From Camellia lanceoleosa (lineage: Eukaryota; Streptophyta; Magnoliopsida; Ericales; Theaceae), in the NCBI GenBank assembly GCA_025200525.1, contig CM045763.1, positions 89,819,470 through 89,883,469 on the forward strand: DNA of 64,000 bases, in the 5' to 3' direction. Position numbers and translations under genes: made by a program. Shown in pieces: positions 24,738 through 36,570 of the stretch. A model generated the notes under the pieces. The model ran no database searches, was not told where the DNA came from, and saw only the letters and a list, made by a program, of their open reading frames with translations. Every line of letters starts with the position of its first letter. Within the stretch, counting starts at the first letter, position 1.

Positions 24738-24950
24738 AACGGCCTTTGGCCCAATCATTTGTATCAATCGGACTTCGGCCCAATCGTTTATGTCAATCGG
24801 CCTTCGGCCCAATCATTTATGTCAATCGGCCTTTGGCCCAATCATTATTGTCAATCGGCCTTTGGCCTAATCATTCATGTCAATCGGCCTTCGGCCTAAT
24901 CATTCATGTCAATCGGCCTTCGGCCCAATCATTCATGTCAATCGTTGTCC
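24738..24950. repeat. 29-bp minisatellite in right LTR of gypsy B (about 7 units)
   Basis: The same unit as at 17699-17880 (CGGCCTTCGGCCCAATCATT core) with one more copy, so the array changed length after insertion or during reverse transcription. Confidence 0.9.
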
Positions 24951-25271
24951 ACCATTCAAATTAATGAACTTACAAAACTTACATAGAAGTAAACAATTGG
25001 ACAACAACATATTTCAAATATCTTGTTAAGATACTACTCACAGTGATCGGCTTGTGGATTTGCCCTGGAGCTTGACCCTACACATCACATAACACATATG
25101 GGTCACAAATAATTCAATCCGTTCTTTAATTCACATATTGCTCTTTAGGCTTCATCCTTATCTCTTTAACTCAGTTACAATGCTTAATGCATGCCTAAAA
25201 GTACTTAGAAGTGAAAGGAAACAAAAAACAGAACACAGAATGCATTTCCAAAATTTCAAAAAACAGGGTCC

Positions 25272-25478
25272 CTGCTCGAGCAGACCTTAAGGCCTGCAAA
25301 AGTACTAGTTATGTCATATTTACGCTAGAGTGTGCATTTTGGCGCTCGAACGGAAGGCCTCTCTACATGGTTCCACGCTCGAGCGTGAACTTCCCACGCT
25401 CGAGTGGGAGTCATGTTTGCAAAAAAAATGCTGGGAGCCCGTTTTTAACGCTTGAGCGACGGTTTCTCCGCTCGAGCG
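25272..25478. repeat. CGCTCGAGCG palindrome cluster in right LTR of gypsy B
   Basis: Variants and intact decamers from 25272 (TGCTCGAGCA) to 25469-25478 (CGCTCGAGCG). Relative to the left LTR, the stretch between the first two palindromes is missing here. Confidence 0.85.
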
Positions 25479-27173
25479 GACACCAAAATTCTAAAAAACC
25501 CAGAATTGTTCTTTGAGCTCAAATTCGACATTCCAATCACTATTCATGTACATAATAGCTCAAACTTCAAATATACTTGTGCTAACATGCACCAACATCA
25601 AATTACAACACAATGAAGTTCAATTTCTTGAATTACTTACATGCATGCCTCAAATTAACCCAAACTCATCACCAACATATCAATTTCAAACATGTAAAGC
25701 TCACACCTCCATGATCTACACTTGCATGTGAGAAATATTCATTATTCTCAACGTATTTGGTGAAGAGATGATCAAATACATGGATTTCAAACAAGATTCA
25801 ACATGGATTATACACATTGTGTTCAAATATGGAAATTCATAGCAATTTTCTACATGCATGTGTTCTAAGACTTCAAATTCAACAAAACCAACTCATTTCA
25901 TGCTCTTAATCATCATTTAACTTTGAATTTACAATTTACAAACAAAGTCCATGAATCAAGGGTGGGTTACTCACCTAGGAGCCTTAATTCTCACAAATTA
26001 TGGTTGATTCTCGAGTGTAGCTCCAAGATCACCAAATTTCCTAGCAAAATCTCTATTTTGAGCTCTTTCCCTCTCTAGGTTCAGCTCCCCTCTCTCTTTA
26101 GAGCACAATATCAGATTTTTGAACTCAAGTATAGGGATTAAGTGCATAGTGCCCTTCCTATATAAGTTTCCACTAGTCTCAATTTTTAATATTAAATAAT
26201 TTGAGCATTACACTACTAATTAAATCAATTTAATCCGATTCGAATCAATTTCCAATTAAATTTCACCGTAGGCTCTAAAAATTATGCTAATCACAATGGC
26301 GAGATCAATTTTGGGTTCTGTGGCCGATAAGGCCTCCAATTTAAATTCCAAAGCAAATGATCAAACTGATATTCCTACGGTGAACAGATAGAAATTCAAA
26401 ACCACATATTTTCACATAATGGCACACAAAATCATATCAAACACATAATCATATTTACATTAAGGACCAATTAGCATAATACGGAACAGGGTTATCACAA
26501 TTCAACTCTTGGTTTAAGAAGTATACATCAAAGGATTGTTTGTTTATTCAATACAAAAAAAAAAAAAAAAAGAGTTGTTCTTCGGTGGATTCTAGGGAAT
26601 TCGAGCCTGAAGCTTTGGTGGATTTTGGAGTGGCTCATCATCATGGATTCAACATCGGCGTTGTGGATTCAACGTTGGGCAAGATGATTCTGAGGTAAAG
26701 ATCGTGGTGGAAGAGACATATAGGGGTCGGTTCAATTCGAGCGTGGATTCGCTAGGTAATTGAGAGTACACTTGTGTAATTCCTTTTGTCTTCTTAGTGG
26801 ATTGTTTTGTGGCGTTTGCTTGTGATTTTTTTTTATCACAATTGGAGGCGTTCCAATTGTGGTTTTTTCACGTTAAAATCGTTGTGTTGATTTGTCTTGA
26901 TTATTTGATTGGGATTATTATTTACTGCTTAAAGTTAATACATAATCACAAATTGATATCTAGGGAATTTCTAGATTTTTCATGCACAAATGGCTAAATA
27001 GTTTAAGACATCATGTTTACTTATTAGCTAGTAAATCCGATAGTGTCTCATAAGGGAAAGTTCAAAGCCAAAAGCTACCTATCCTTTGCAGAATATTTCC
27101 AATTTCTGTACTCTCTATAATTAGATTATGTTGTTGCATTTTCTCTTCGTCAAATTCCATTCATGTGGCAGAT

Positions 27174-28318
27174 TGTTGGAATTTATGGTTTTTATAGGTT
27201 TATTTTAAGCCAACTTTGAACCCAAATTTGAGTGGGTCCCACATGTCTTTTGAGATGGATCCAAATAGGTGACGTGTTGCTTACTGCATGGCAAGTCACA
27301 AGGTGAAGACGGTTCGTTAAAACTATTTATGAATGAATGGGAAGTTGACGTCGTTTCTGGGTTCATGTAATGGACAATTAAAGTGTAAAATATGGGTTTC
27401 CTTGAAATGATACTACCACATTGAAAATTTAAAAAAACTTATATGTGTATATAAGTTCTAAGAGACAACACTTGGGTTGGACTCCAAGGGGTACCCCAAG
27501 TTTGTGGAAGGGAGGAGTTATGGACAAAATGGCTTTTGGCTCAAACCACTACACGCTGCCATTGCCGCCTGCCTCAACCGCCGATCGAGCCAAGCCATGT
27601 CCTTGCCAGTGGGTCGTCGGTCCTAATATTAATTTTTTTGACAAAAAATTATTTGAATTTTCTCCAAAATTCTCGCGGGAAAAATATTTTTGTTGAACGA
27701 AATTAATTCAAATTTCTTCGCCAAAATTTGAATTCAATTTTCTGCCTCCTCCTATCTGAAATTCCCTTCTAGTCTTCCATAGATTCAAACTATCTAACAG
27801 GTTTGAAACTGCCCAGCAGTTATCTGTTTAAACAGATTTGAAACTACCCAGCAATTATTTGTTCAAAACTGTTTTGCACCTGTTCAATTCAAAATTGCAT
27901 ATGTTCGGTTTTGAATCTCATACCTATTCGGCCCTATAAATGCAGACTTGTTTCCAGCAATTGTTGAATCCGAAAAATTCATTTGTTTCTTTCCAGATTT
28001 AGCTCTCTTGCATTGTTGTTCTTCATACTTGTTTTTTAGGAAAAATTATAAGAGTATAGAACACAGGTTTTGATTCGCCATACAGATTGTTTGGAATACT
28101 ACTACAATCTGTATAGATCATTATATCTTAGGAGATAGACGTCATTCATCCGTAAGCACCAAAACGGGATAAATTTGTCTTAAGGACAAAATGTCACACA
28201 TTCGACTTGATTTAATTTTGTACTTATTTGGTTCGTTAAATAAATTCTGTAAGTAATTTATTTTATTTATTTGATTTAGTTTTAACTTATTTATCTTACA
28301 TAGAAAATTATTTCAACA
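27174..28318 (+). repeat. 3' LTR of copia A
   Basis: Begins TGTTGGAATTTATGG and ends TTCAACA, matching 8564-9692 throughout. The residue GTGGCAGAT just before it resembles a degraded copia polypurine tract. It is followed by CGAGC, the presumed target duplication. Confidence 0.9.
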
Positions 28319-29507
28319 CGAGCAACTAAGCTGCCTACGTAGTTGAAGATGTGGATAGAGACTCAGCATACCTTGATAGATTATTTTGAAGCCTGTCTTG
28401 GATTTTGAAACCTGTCTTGATAGAGATGGTCTAATAAAGATATAATGTGGATAGAGGCTCAGATTATTGTTCTGCTACCTTTTCAAAATCTGATTTTGCC
28501 ATTGTCTAATTTTGCAACAAAGAAAAAGATTGAAGCAAACATGTGTGAATATGTGTATTTAATGATGGGTCATTAAAGACATATTGTTTCATGATTTCAT
28601 GGTTTTACTATACAGGAATCATGTGCCAAGTGGGGGCATTGTTCTTTTTTGTGGGTAAGAATTTGGTCCAAGGTTCAATCAGATGCCAATTTAGTTGTAT
28701 TGATTCAATAGTTGTAGTAATTATACCATTTTTTTATAATTCTTATACCATGAGAATTTGATATAGAGTGTTGGGTCTTGCAATTTTTCAAACATATCGA
28801 TAGAGACTATGACAAACGATATTGGCAAAAGATCAAATGACACGGGTTTAGAATTATGTGAATTTTGATGTAGAGATTGGAAACATGGTGGAAAGTGAAA
28901 AATAGGATCCATTGCTTTTTGTGAGGGACGCCATTGGATTTTGGGCCTAGTTCATCCTTTCGGGCTTTAATTTTTTATTTTTACCCCTTTTTTAAGTTTT
29001 GTCCCGTCAATTACATAATCGATACAATTTTAATTTTGATTAATTTTTTCTTTCTTTTTCTTTGTGGTATTTAAATTTGAGTTTAACTCAAAATTATTTT
29101 TTTTAGTTATTTTTCTTTATTTATTGAGTAATTATACTAACCGATCTTAAAATTTGAAGAAAATATATATTTTTTCATTAATAAAAGAATGACTACAAAT
29201 ATCAAGATAATTACATTAAACTGGACAATCAACTATATAAGAAAGGCACAACCTAGCCCAGTTGGTTTGGAGAATTTTTCATCATTGCATTGGGCTGCAT
29301 TACAATTTTAATTCATATAACATTTAATCAATTTAATTAGTAACTTGTTAGTTATATAGATAAAAAAAATGATGTTATTATATATATATATAATACTAAA
29401 ATATATATATTTTAGCTTATTTATCTTTTGTATGTATACATTATTTATATTAGTTTTGATCATTTTAATCTTATTAAAAGATAATCCGGTGTAAGTATGC
29501 CAAGAAA
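28319..29507. other. Intergenic flank of copia A
   Basis: No gene supported. The longest frames are short and show no domain. Sequence near 29257-29275 (CTAGCCCAGTTGG) faintly recalls a tRNA A-box, but no B-box follows. Confidence 0.5.
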
Positions 29508-29848
29508 GGAGCCGTAGTTTTCACTTCACTTTACTCCAAACACACTCTATTCTATATCTTTATTATACACAATTACATTAATTTAACCAGATATGTTTGA
29601 TTTTTATGAAAACCATTTGAATCAAGTAATGTAGTAATTCACATGATTCTTGCTGGAAAACGCTTTCAGAGATCAAGATTTTTTTTTTTTTCATCAAAAA
29701 CAAGAAGGAAGTCTGCTTGACTTTGTTATTTTGGAATTTTAGTTTGTTTTATGTATTTTGTGTGAAAATGTATTAATGTAACTATGTATAATAAGAATAA
29801 AAAAGAAAAGTGTACTTGGAGTAAAGTGAAGTGGGAATAACAACTCCC
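29508..29848. mobile_element. MITE with TIR of about 40 bp
   Basis: The left arm contains CACTTCACTTTACTCCAA directly after GGAGCCGTAGTTTT, and the right arm is its reverse complement with a few changes (ending ACAACTCCC). The interior of about 260 bp is AT-rich and noncoding. The target duplication is unclear. Confidence 0.7.
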
Positions 29849-29867
29849 TAAAAGAATTCTAATCACT

Positions 29868-30298
29868 TTGTTTGGTTTTGGTTTTAGAAAACAATTTTCA
29901 GAAAATTCTAATTTTTTTTTATTTTATGTATTTTATGTTTTCAATGAATTTTTTTAATATTTTAAGCATTTTTTTAAAAATTTTTAGACATACCTAACAT
30001 AAATACACTTAAAAAGTATAATATTTGTGAAAAAAATATTTAAAAAATACACTAAATACCAAAAAATATATAAAAAAAAATACGAAGAAATTCAATACAT
30101 TTTTCGTATTTTTTGGTATTTATTAATTTTTTAAAATATTTGTTTACAAATATTTTACTATTTAAATACATCTAAGTAAGATACATTTAAAAAAGTAAAA
30201 AAATTACTTAAAATTTTAAAAATATTCACTAAAAAATAAAAAATAAAAATTCAATTTTCAGAAAAATAAATTCAAAAAACAGAAATCAAATACACTGT
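29868..30298. mobile_element. AT-rich MITE family M2, copy 1
   Basis: The left end TTGTTTGGTTTTGGTTTT and the right end (CAGAAATCAAA) form an imperfect inverted repeat. The interior has the same alternating blocks (TTTTAAAATAT, ACATTTAAAAAAGTAAA) as the two copies near 33 kb. This is the most diverged of the three. Confidence 0.5.
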
Positions 30299-31540
30299 TT
30301 GTTATTATTGCTACAAATTTTTGGCTTACACATTCCGCTGCATCATAATTCCATGGCTATCTGCCTGAAAAGGCAGAAAGGTCATATTTGTGTGTATGAT
30401 TGAGAGTTTATGGATCCGTTTATTTTCAAAGGTAAGTTGGGTGAGATTGTTAGTGAAGAGATTACTAATAAAGAGATTAAGAAAAATTGTATTGTTTAAT
30501 AATCAATGAATTAACAATAGTTCCTGTTTATTTTGACATATAGGAATTAGATTAACTATGTAAAATTTCACAAATATCCATACTATCAAATTTGGGCTTA
30601 TACCAACTAATAAATGCATTACATATTTTAATATTAAAAAAATATTTTATAAATATTAAAATTATATTTTAATATTAAAAATTATATTTCATAAATATAT
30701 TTTTTTGGTACTATTTTATTTTTAATTTTATTTTTGGTTTAAATATTATTATACTATTACATTTTTATATTAACAATTATTTTTATATTAAATTATTTTG
30801 ATATAAAGAATGGCGGAGTAAAAAATGATGAAATAATAAAAAAAAAATGATAGTGAAAAAATCATACTAACCAAGTAGAGTAAATGAATTAAGTACGATA
30901 ATAGAGGCAAAATATTAAATTCCCCTCTAATCCCAAGAAATTGTTTTTCTAATATCATCTCCTAATCACATCTATGGAGGCCATTAAAAATTACAAACAA
31001 ATGCAATATTAATAGATCCTACATTTATCCTAATCTAATCTCATCTCCAATAACCCAAAACAAACTGATCCTATGTGAGTTCTGTATGATATTTATTTGT
31101 AGTGGTTGGGATTGGAATGGTTGAATAACCCTCCATGGACTGTTTGTTGGGAGTGAAATGGGGGATCAATATCATGTGCATTTGTTTAGTACATTTTTCT
31201 GTAATGGAATGCTATGGCTTCGATACGTGGATTGGTTGAGATGGAACTAAATTAGTTATTAAAAGATAAAATAAATTAAAAAGTTAATAAAAAAAATATC
31301 ATATTTAAATTATAATTATTTTATTTTCACTCACAAAAATAAAAAAAAAAATCAAAAAAATTAACCCAAACAAACTTTTTAGTTCCAAACTAAAAAAGTC
31401 ACGACTCTAAAATGTCAACTAAATTTTTTTTTTGCCAAACTACAACTATGTTGGGCCTGTACTTTTTTCTGTCATCATTTCATATATGGTTTTCTTTGTT
31501 ACAAATGAAAAATAAAAAGCTTCGGGTTTTTTAGTTTCTT
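30299..31540. other. AT-rich intergenic sequence
   Basis: No gene, RNA or clear element seen. Long runs of A and T with all frames closed. Confidence 0.5.
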
Positions 31541-31986
31541 TTAAGGGAGTTTACATGTAAGTCTTAATAAGTAGACTTTTAATAAGTTTTATAATAATTA
31601 ATGATATTTTTTATTATACATTATTAAAAAATGTTACTAATTATTAATTTTCAGTAACAGATTGAAAATTGTCACAAAAAATGTCATTAATTATAAATTT
31701 TAGTGACTGTTTAAAAAAAAATTGTCACAAGAAAACGTTATTAATTTTCAACTTTCAGCAATAGTTTAAAAAATTTGTCACAGAAAAGTATCACTAATTG
31801 TAAGTTTTAGCGATAATTTATAAAAATCGTGACAAAAAAAAGTCACTAATTATCAATTTTTAGCGACATGCAAACAATTGTAATAAAAAAATATTTTTAA
31901 CAACTATTGTACTATAACTTATTTTTAACAAGATTTGATGGAAATTAATTTAACTATTAAGACGTATTGATAATTTACCTTTTAAG
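31541..31986. mobile_element. Inverted-repeat element with internal 50-54-bp tandem array
   Basis: The outer arms (AAGGGAGTTTACATGTAAGT at the left, an imperfect reverse complement ending ACCTTTTAAGC at the right, both containing GTCTTAATA) suggest a MITE. Internally, five tandem units start at about 31631, 31681, 31735, 31788 and 31841. Each has the pattern GTCACTAATTATAAATTTTAG then an A-run and TTGTCAC. The superfamily is not assigned. Confidence 0.6.
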
Positions 31987-32057
31987 CTTTATGGCTAAAA
32001 TAGCTCCACCACAATCATCTCCCTTTGCTTTACTTTTCAAATATACATATATTTTTA

Positions 32058-32426
32058 GGCAAATTATGATGGTAGTCTTTATGTTGTTTTGATCTTTATA
32101 ATTTTAATTAATTGATTTTGATCCTGAATTTATAAGTTTGTTTCAATTTGGTCTAATTGATTAAAATTCTTAACATTTTTTTTATAGAAAATATGTACCT
32201 AAGTGACGTGTCATATTTTTAAAAGTAAAATTATAAGTTTACTCAACTCAATGAGTTAACCTCAACCAATTTAACAATAATTTTCCATCAAAAACACTAA
32301 CGACATTATCAGTTGGAACAAATTAACACAAAATCATAAATTAAAGGTCAAAATTCAACCAATTGAAAATGTGATGACCAAAATAACACAAGAGACAAAA
32401 TATAGAGGCCATTGGTGTAATTTGCC
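32058..32426. mobile_element. MITE family M1, copy 2 (intact)
   Basis: Ends GGCAAATTATG and TAATTTGCC with long imperfect TIRs of about 100 bp, flanked by TTA on both sides (32055-32057 and 32427-32429), the PIF/Harbinger-type target site. It defines the intact structure of the interrupted copy at 7142-8483. Noncoding. Confidence 0.75.
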
Positions 32427-32492
32427 TTATATTTTTTTAAGATACTAAAAATTAATTTTCCAAAAAAAACGATGAAAAATTCAAGGGCCTCC

Positions 32493-32523
<31 letters not shown>

Positions 32524-32936
32524 ATTTTTTTATGCAAAATAGTCAAAAACGTTTTTTGGGTACTTATTTTCTCCAAACTAATTTTTATATTTTTTCGAAA
32601 AACATATTATAAAAATGAAATCAAGCAGAAACTAATTTTTAATAGTTTTTGGGTACTTATTTCCTGTTTCTAGTTTTGGTTATCTCGGAATCCGATTGGT
32701 GGCAAATGAATTCCTGACTAAATGGAAAGTGTTATTTATACTGGATTTTGATATAAAATAACGTAACGGTATCATTTTTGTAATTATGAATCAAAATTAT
32801 AATTTTTTTAAATAAATAAATATAAATATGACATATCATCCTATATGAACTTCTTGATATATTTGAGTTGAATCAAAATCAAGAATAATTGAGTTTTGAC
32901 CACCTTCAAAGTTTCAACTTGTTATGAAAATAATTA

Positions 32937-33372
32937 GTGTGTTTGGTTTGAGTTTTTTGGATTAAGTTTTTTTAAAATTGACTTTTTTGATTTTCATGTT
33001 TTTTTGTTTTTAGTGAATTTTTTTAAATTTTAAACATTTTTTTTTACTTTTTTAGATGCATCTTACTTAGATGTATCTAAAAAGTAAAAAATTTGTGAAA
33101 AAATATTTTTAAAAATTAATAAATACATAAAAATACAAAAAAAAAATGTATTGAATTCTTGTATTTTTTTTGTATTTTTGGTATTTAGTGAATTTTTAGA
33201 AGATTTTTTTTACAATTTTTTTACTTTTTAGGTGTATTTATGTTAGGTATGTCTAAAAAGTAAAAAAAAATTGCTTAAAATATTTAAAAAATTCAGTAAA
33301 AACAAAAAAATACAAAAAATAAGAAAATAAAATTTTCTAAAAAGTGTTTTTTGAAAAGTAAAAACAAACAAG
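32937..33372. mobile_element. AT-rich MITE family M2, copy 2
   Basis: Starts GTGTGTTTGGTTTGAGTTTT and ends near AAAAACAAACAAGG. About 436 bp, closely matching the copy that begins at 33488. It has a partial inverted-repeat layout (TTTTTACTTTTTAGATG against its reverse complement inside). Confidence 0.7.
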
Positions 33373-33487
33373 GTGAATGTTTTTCTTTTTTTTATTGAAA
33401 AAATGCTAGAAATAAATAGATTTAATTTTTTACTATAAGATATAAAGGTATGAGCCTACGTGTAATTATTAATATGAATTCCATTCA

Positions 33488-33912
33488 GTGTGTTTGGTTT
33501 GAGTTTTTTAGATTAAATTTTTTGAAAATTAAGTTTTTTAGTTTTCGTATTCTTTTATTTTTAGTGAATATTTTTAAAATTTTAAACATTTTTTTTACTT
33601 TTTTTAGATCCACCTTAGTTAGATGAATCTAAAAAGTAAAAAATTTGTGAAAAAATATTTTAAAAAATTAATAAATACATAAAAATACAAAAAATGTACT
33701 AAATTCTTGTATTTTTTTATATTTTTGGTATTTAGTGAATTTTTAAAAGATTTTTTTTACAATTTTTTTACTTTTTAGGTGTATTTATGTTAAGTGTGTC
33801 TAAAAAGTAAAAAAATTGCTCACCATATTAAAAAAATTTAGTAAAAATAACAAAATACAAAAAATAAGAAAGTAGAATTTTCTGAAAAGTATTTTCTGAA
33901 AAATGAAAACAA
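33488..33912. mobile_element. AT-rich MITE family M2, copy 3
   Basis: Direct repeat of 32937-33372 in the same orientation, about 425 bp, with scattered substitutions. The copies lie only about 115 bp apart, which suggests either a local duplication or an insertion preference. Confidence 0.7.
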
Positions 33913-34056
33913 GAAAGCTATTACTTTTATATTTAATAATAAGAAAAATTATTGACAAATTCACTTTGAGTTTGTTTAGGATAAGAAAGTGATAGAAAGT
34001 AAATGAAAGAGAAGAAAATATTTTTAAGTAAATGAAAGAGAAGAAAATATTTTTTT

Positions 34057-34865
34057 GGCAAAATTTATTTTAGCTCCATGCGGTATGATTTGATAGTACT
34101 TTATCCCTCTATCTTTTTAAAATAACCATATGTCTCTCATGTGGTTTTGGACTACAATGCAACTATTAACACCGTTAATTTCGAATATGAAATGATTATA
34201 ATATCCTCAAATCTTATATTTTTTGTTACTTTTTTCTTTCTCATCTCTCACCTCTCATATGCATAATTTGTCTAGTATTAATTCAATTAAATTATAATTA
34301 ATTATAAATTCTTAATTATTTTAATTCTTAAATTTTTTCTAATTGTAATTTAATTATATTTTAGATCACAGTTAATCCTAAATATTTAACTATTTATTGT
34401 AATTACTAATTTTTAATATAATTTTAATTTAATTATATTTTAGATCACATTTAATCCTAAATTCTTAATTATTTATTATAATTTGTAACATGTTAGTATA
34501 ATTTTAATTTAATTACATGTTAGATCAATTCTTAATTATTGTATATTTTATATTTTACATCAATTCTTAATTACATTTTTGTTTAATTTAATTTATTTTA
34601 ATTAACGTATAATCTAATTTTAGATTTGGAGAAAATTAGGGTAAAACTGTCATTTTGTTGCATTAGTTTCATTCTAATTTTTCAAATGAACAAAACTCAC
34701 TCTAAAAAGTAGTGTGTGTAATACATCTTCCATTAGTTTGGATGAAAAAACTTACGGTACCGCTTTAGTCTAAAATCACATGAAAATTTTTTGGCTATAT
34801 TTGAACGAGATGGGGATAAAATACTCCAACCCAAACCAAAAAGGGATAAAATGAATTTAAAAACC
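34057..34865. mobile_element. Inverted-repeat element with TIR of about 90 bp
   Basis: The left arm has TTTATCCCTCTATC and CTCATGTGGTTTTGGACTA. The right arm carries the matching blocks inverted (TAGTCTAAAATCACATGA, GGGATAAAAT). The interior is AT-rich and noncoding. Edges are approximate. Confidence 0.6.
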
Positions 34866-35413
34866 TATATTTTTTTCTTTTTTAAATTTGTTTAGTATGA
34901 AAATGGGGGAAATTATAATAAAATATATTTTATTGTATAACCATATTAACATTCTTTGTCTGCGAGATAACTATAAAAACTACTTAAGAGCATCTCTGAT
35001 AAAAATGTTAAAGTGGGTCTCAATTTTGTATGTATAGAGTTTGATAACTTAGTGAGGGTAAGGGTGCTTCATTTGAGATGTTAAAATGTTTGTTAGATAA
35101 GTTTTTTTTTTTTTTAGTTATTTTTTAATTAATTTTTTATCAACAAAGGAAAAAAACTTTAATGAAGATTTCAAAAGATACAATACACAGTAAAAACCCA
35201 CAAGAGATACAGAAAATGTAAACAACATCATAGCAAAACCTTTCTATGACAACCAAATTAGGTAAGTCTTGAGATTCACTTGAACATGCAAAAACCTGAA
35301 TATGTGAAAAATAACATAACTAAAATTTAAAATAAGAAAACAGTTGCCCCCCCCCCCCCTTCCCTTCTAAAGTGCTTTCTCTCTCGCTTTGTCAAATGAT
35401 AACTAAAAAAAAT
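34866..35413. other. AT-rich flank of copia E
   Basis: No gene. Contains a run of 13 C at about 35347-35359 and several poly-T tracts. Confidence 0.5.
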
Positions 35414-36556
35414 TGTTGAAACAAATTGTCTTGAATTCTTTAGTTGATGGTTTTTGGATTTTCAAAACTTAACGATGATCTTATCTATGTAGAACAGAAA
35501 TTTGGTGCTTCAAGTCGAGTTACTAAGTCGCTTTCCTGAAGACAATATTTGCACCCACCATAAAGGTGTGCAGAGGGGTTACAGCAAATTCACTTCTAGG
35601 ATACAATGAAGTCTGATCTAAAAATCAAATCTACTGACGTCTGCACTGACGACAGTAGATCAGAATACTCTTGATATAATAAAGAAAATCAAGACACTGA
35701 TAATCAAGTCTGTAGAATTTGATTACCAGTAAGAAAAATAGAAACTTGCTTAAGAAATTGTTAATCGAAAACTCTAAATCAATAAGAAGAGAGAGAGAGA
35801 GAATTACATAAATGCTTTTAGGATTTTGAATGGATTAAAATTACTGATTTCACAGCCTATTTATAGGCCTTGACGCATCTGATCGAATGGTCATGTCCCT
35901 TGATCGTATCCGATTAGATCTGATCGTTGGATCAACGATCTATGATGCAAATCATTCTCACACCGAATAGACGCATTGACTTATCATACCTGATCATGAT
36001 CAGGTGCCATCTCATTCGTACGATCGCGCGCATCTCCAATCAACGGCTATGATCAAACCTCTCCATATCGAACACGCAACCATTCAATTGGTTGGTTGAC
36101 TCACCACTAACGGACGCCACATCACTGCCACGTGAAGCTAACAGTATTCCATGTCATCGCTCCAACCTGTCCGATGCAAATAGGAAAGTGCCCTCATGGT
36201 GCCTTGTGCCGATGCGTCGATGCTAAGTGCAAAATGCTCCACCAAATGCCACACAGCTCATGCCACGCATGTACGTGCACGTGCGCGCGGGTGTGTGTGT
36301 GTATGCGTGTGCAAATGGTGCGAAGCACCATGCTTGCGGTGTGAGTGCATGCATACTAACTTTCACCTCACAATTCCATATTCAAAGGAATATTTCACGT
36401 AGCACAGTATTAAGTGCTTCATGTTTTCTTCTTTTTCCGATGTGGGACAAAGTCTCCAAACCTATTTCAAGCTTTCTAAGAAAAATAAGAAAGGTATTGA
36501 AAACACCCAAAAACTAAACAATAAATTTGAAAACTCATTTTGAAAATTCTCCAACA
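35414..36556 (-). repeat. 3' LTR of copia E
   Basis: On the minus strand it runs from TGTTGGAGAATTTTC at 36556 to TTTGTTTCAACA at 35414. A TATA box (CTATAAATAGG on the minus strand, near 35868-35878) supports its identity. It includes a GT-rich stretch at 36290-36300 and a perfect small hairpin ATGGTGC-GAA-GCACCAT at about 36315-36331. Plus-strand open frames at 36132-36517 are incidental. Confidence 0.8.
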
Positions 36557-36570
36557 TTTCCCCACCATTT
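36557..36570 (-). other. Polypurine tract of copia E
   Basis: The minus strand reads AAATGGTGGGGAAA directly before the LTR that begins TGTTGGAG, the normal position for the plus-strand primer. Confidence 0.75.

Larger units (their letters stand above)
14840..26499 (-). mobile_element. Ty3/gypsy chromovirus-like retrotransposon B (minus strand)
   Basis: Complete architecture: 5' LTR at 24213-26499, primer binding site, gag, protease, RT, RNase H, integrase, chromodomain remnant, polypurine tract and 3' LTR at 14840-19446 (interrupted). The perfect target duplication ATTCA lies at 14835-14839 and 26500-26504. Integrase after RNase H is the gypsy order, and LTRs of about 2.3 kb plus a chromodomain fit the Tekay/Del group (inference). 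All frames are broken. Without the nested solo LTR the element is about 9.3 kb. Confidence 0.9.
24213..26499 (-). repeat. 5' LTR of gypsy B
   Basis: Uninterrupted 2287-bp LTR. The outer edge (26499) ends TTATCACA next to the duplication ATTCA, and the inner edge begins TATCACGACC, where the left LTR has TGTCACGACC. It carries the same minisatellite and palindrome cluster as the left LTR, with copy-number differences. It would hold the promoter for minus-strand gag-pol. Confidence 0.9.
14599..26982 (+). mobile_element. Solo LTR of copia family X (plus strand), split by gypsy B
   Basis: The LTR occupies 14599-14839 and 26505-26982. It begins TGTTAAG and ends ATTTTTCA, and is colinear with the inverted copy at 7348-8324 (about 720 bp here against 977 bp there, so one copy gained or lost internal sequence). 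Flanks TACGC and TGCAC match at only 3 of 5 positions, so the exact edges are tentative. The split by gypsy B is certain because B has its own duplication. Confidence 0.6.
8564..28318 (+). mobile_element. Ty1/copia retrotransposon A (old, degenerate, host of nested insertions)
   Basis: Paired LTRs of 1129 and 1145 bp both begin TGTTGGAATTTAT and end CAACA. The flanking 5-mers are TGAGC (8559-8563) and CGAGC (28319-28323), a target duplication with one change. Domain order Gag, protease, integrase, RT, RNase H is the copia order. Removing the nested insertions leaves an element of roughly 7.4 kb. The LTR copies differ by many substitutions and small indels, so the insertion is old. No clean tRNA primer site is visible after the 5' LTR, and the polypurine tract before the 3' LTR (around 27163-27173) is degraded. 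Confidence 0.85.

Noticed and set aside
29250..29290. Possible SINE or tRNA-like A-box (AGCCCAGTTGG)
   Set aside because: No B-box at the right distance, no A-tail and no duplication.
36132..36517. Overlapping Cys-rich plus-strand frames
   Set aside because: They fall in the LTR of copia E, in three frames at once, caused by GTGTGT and TGC-rich sequence.
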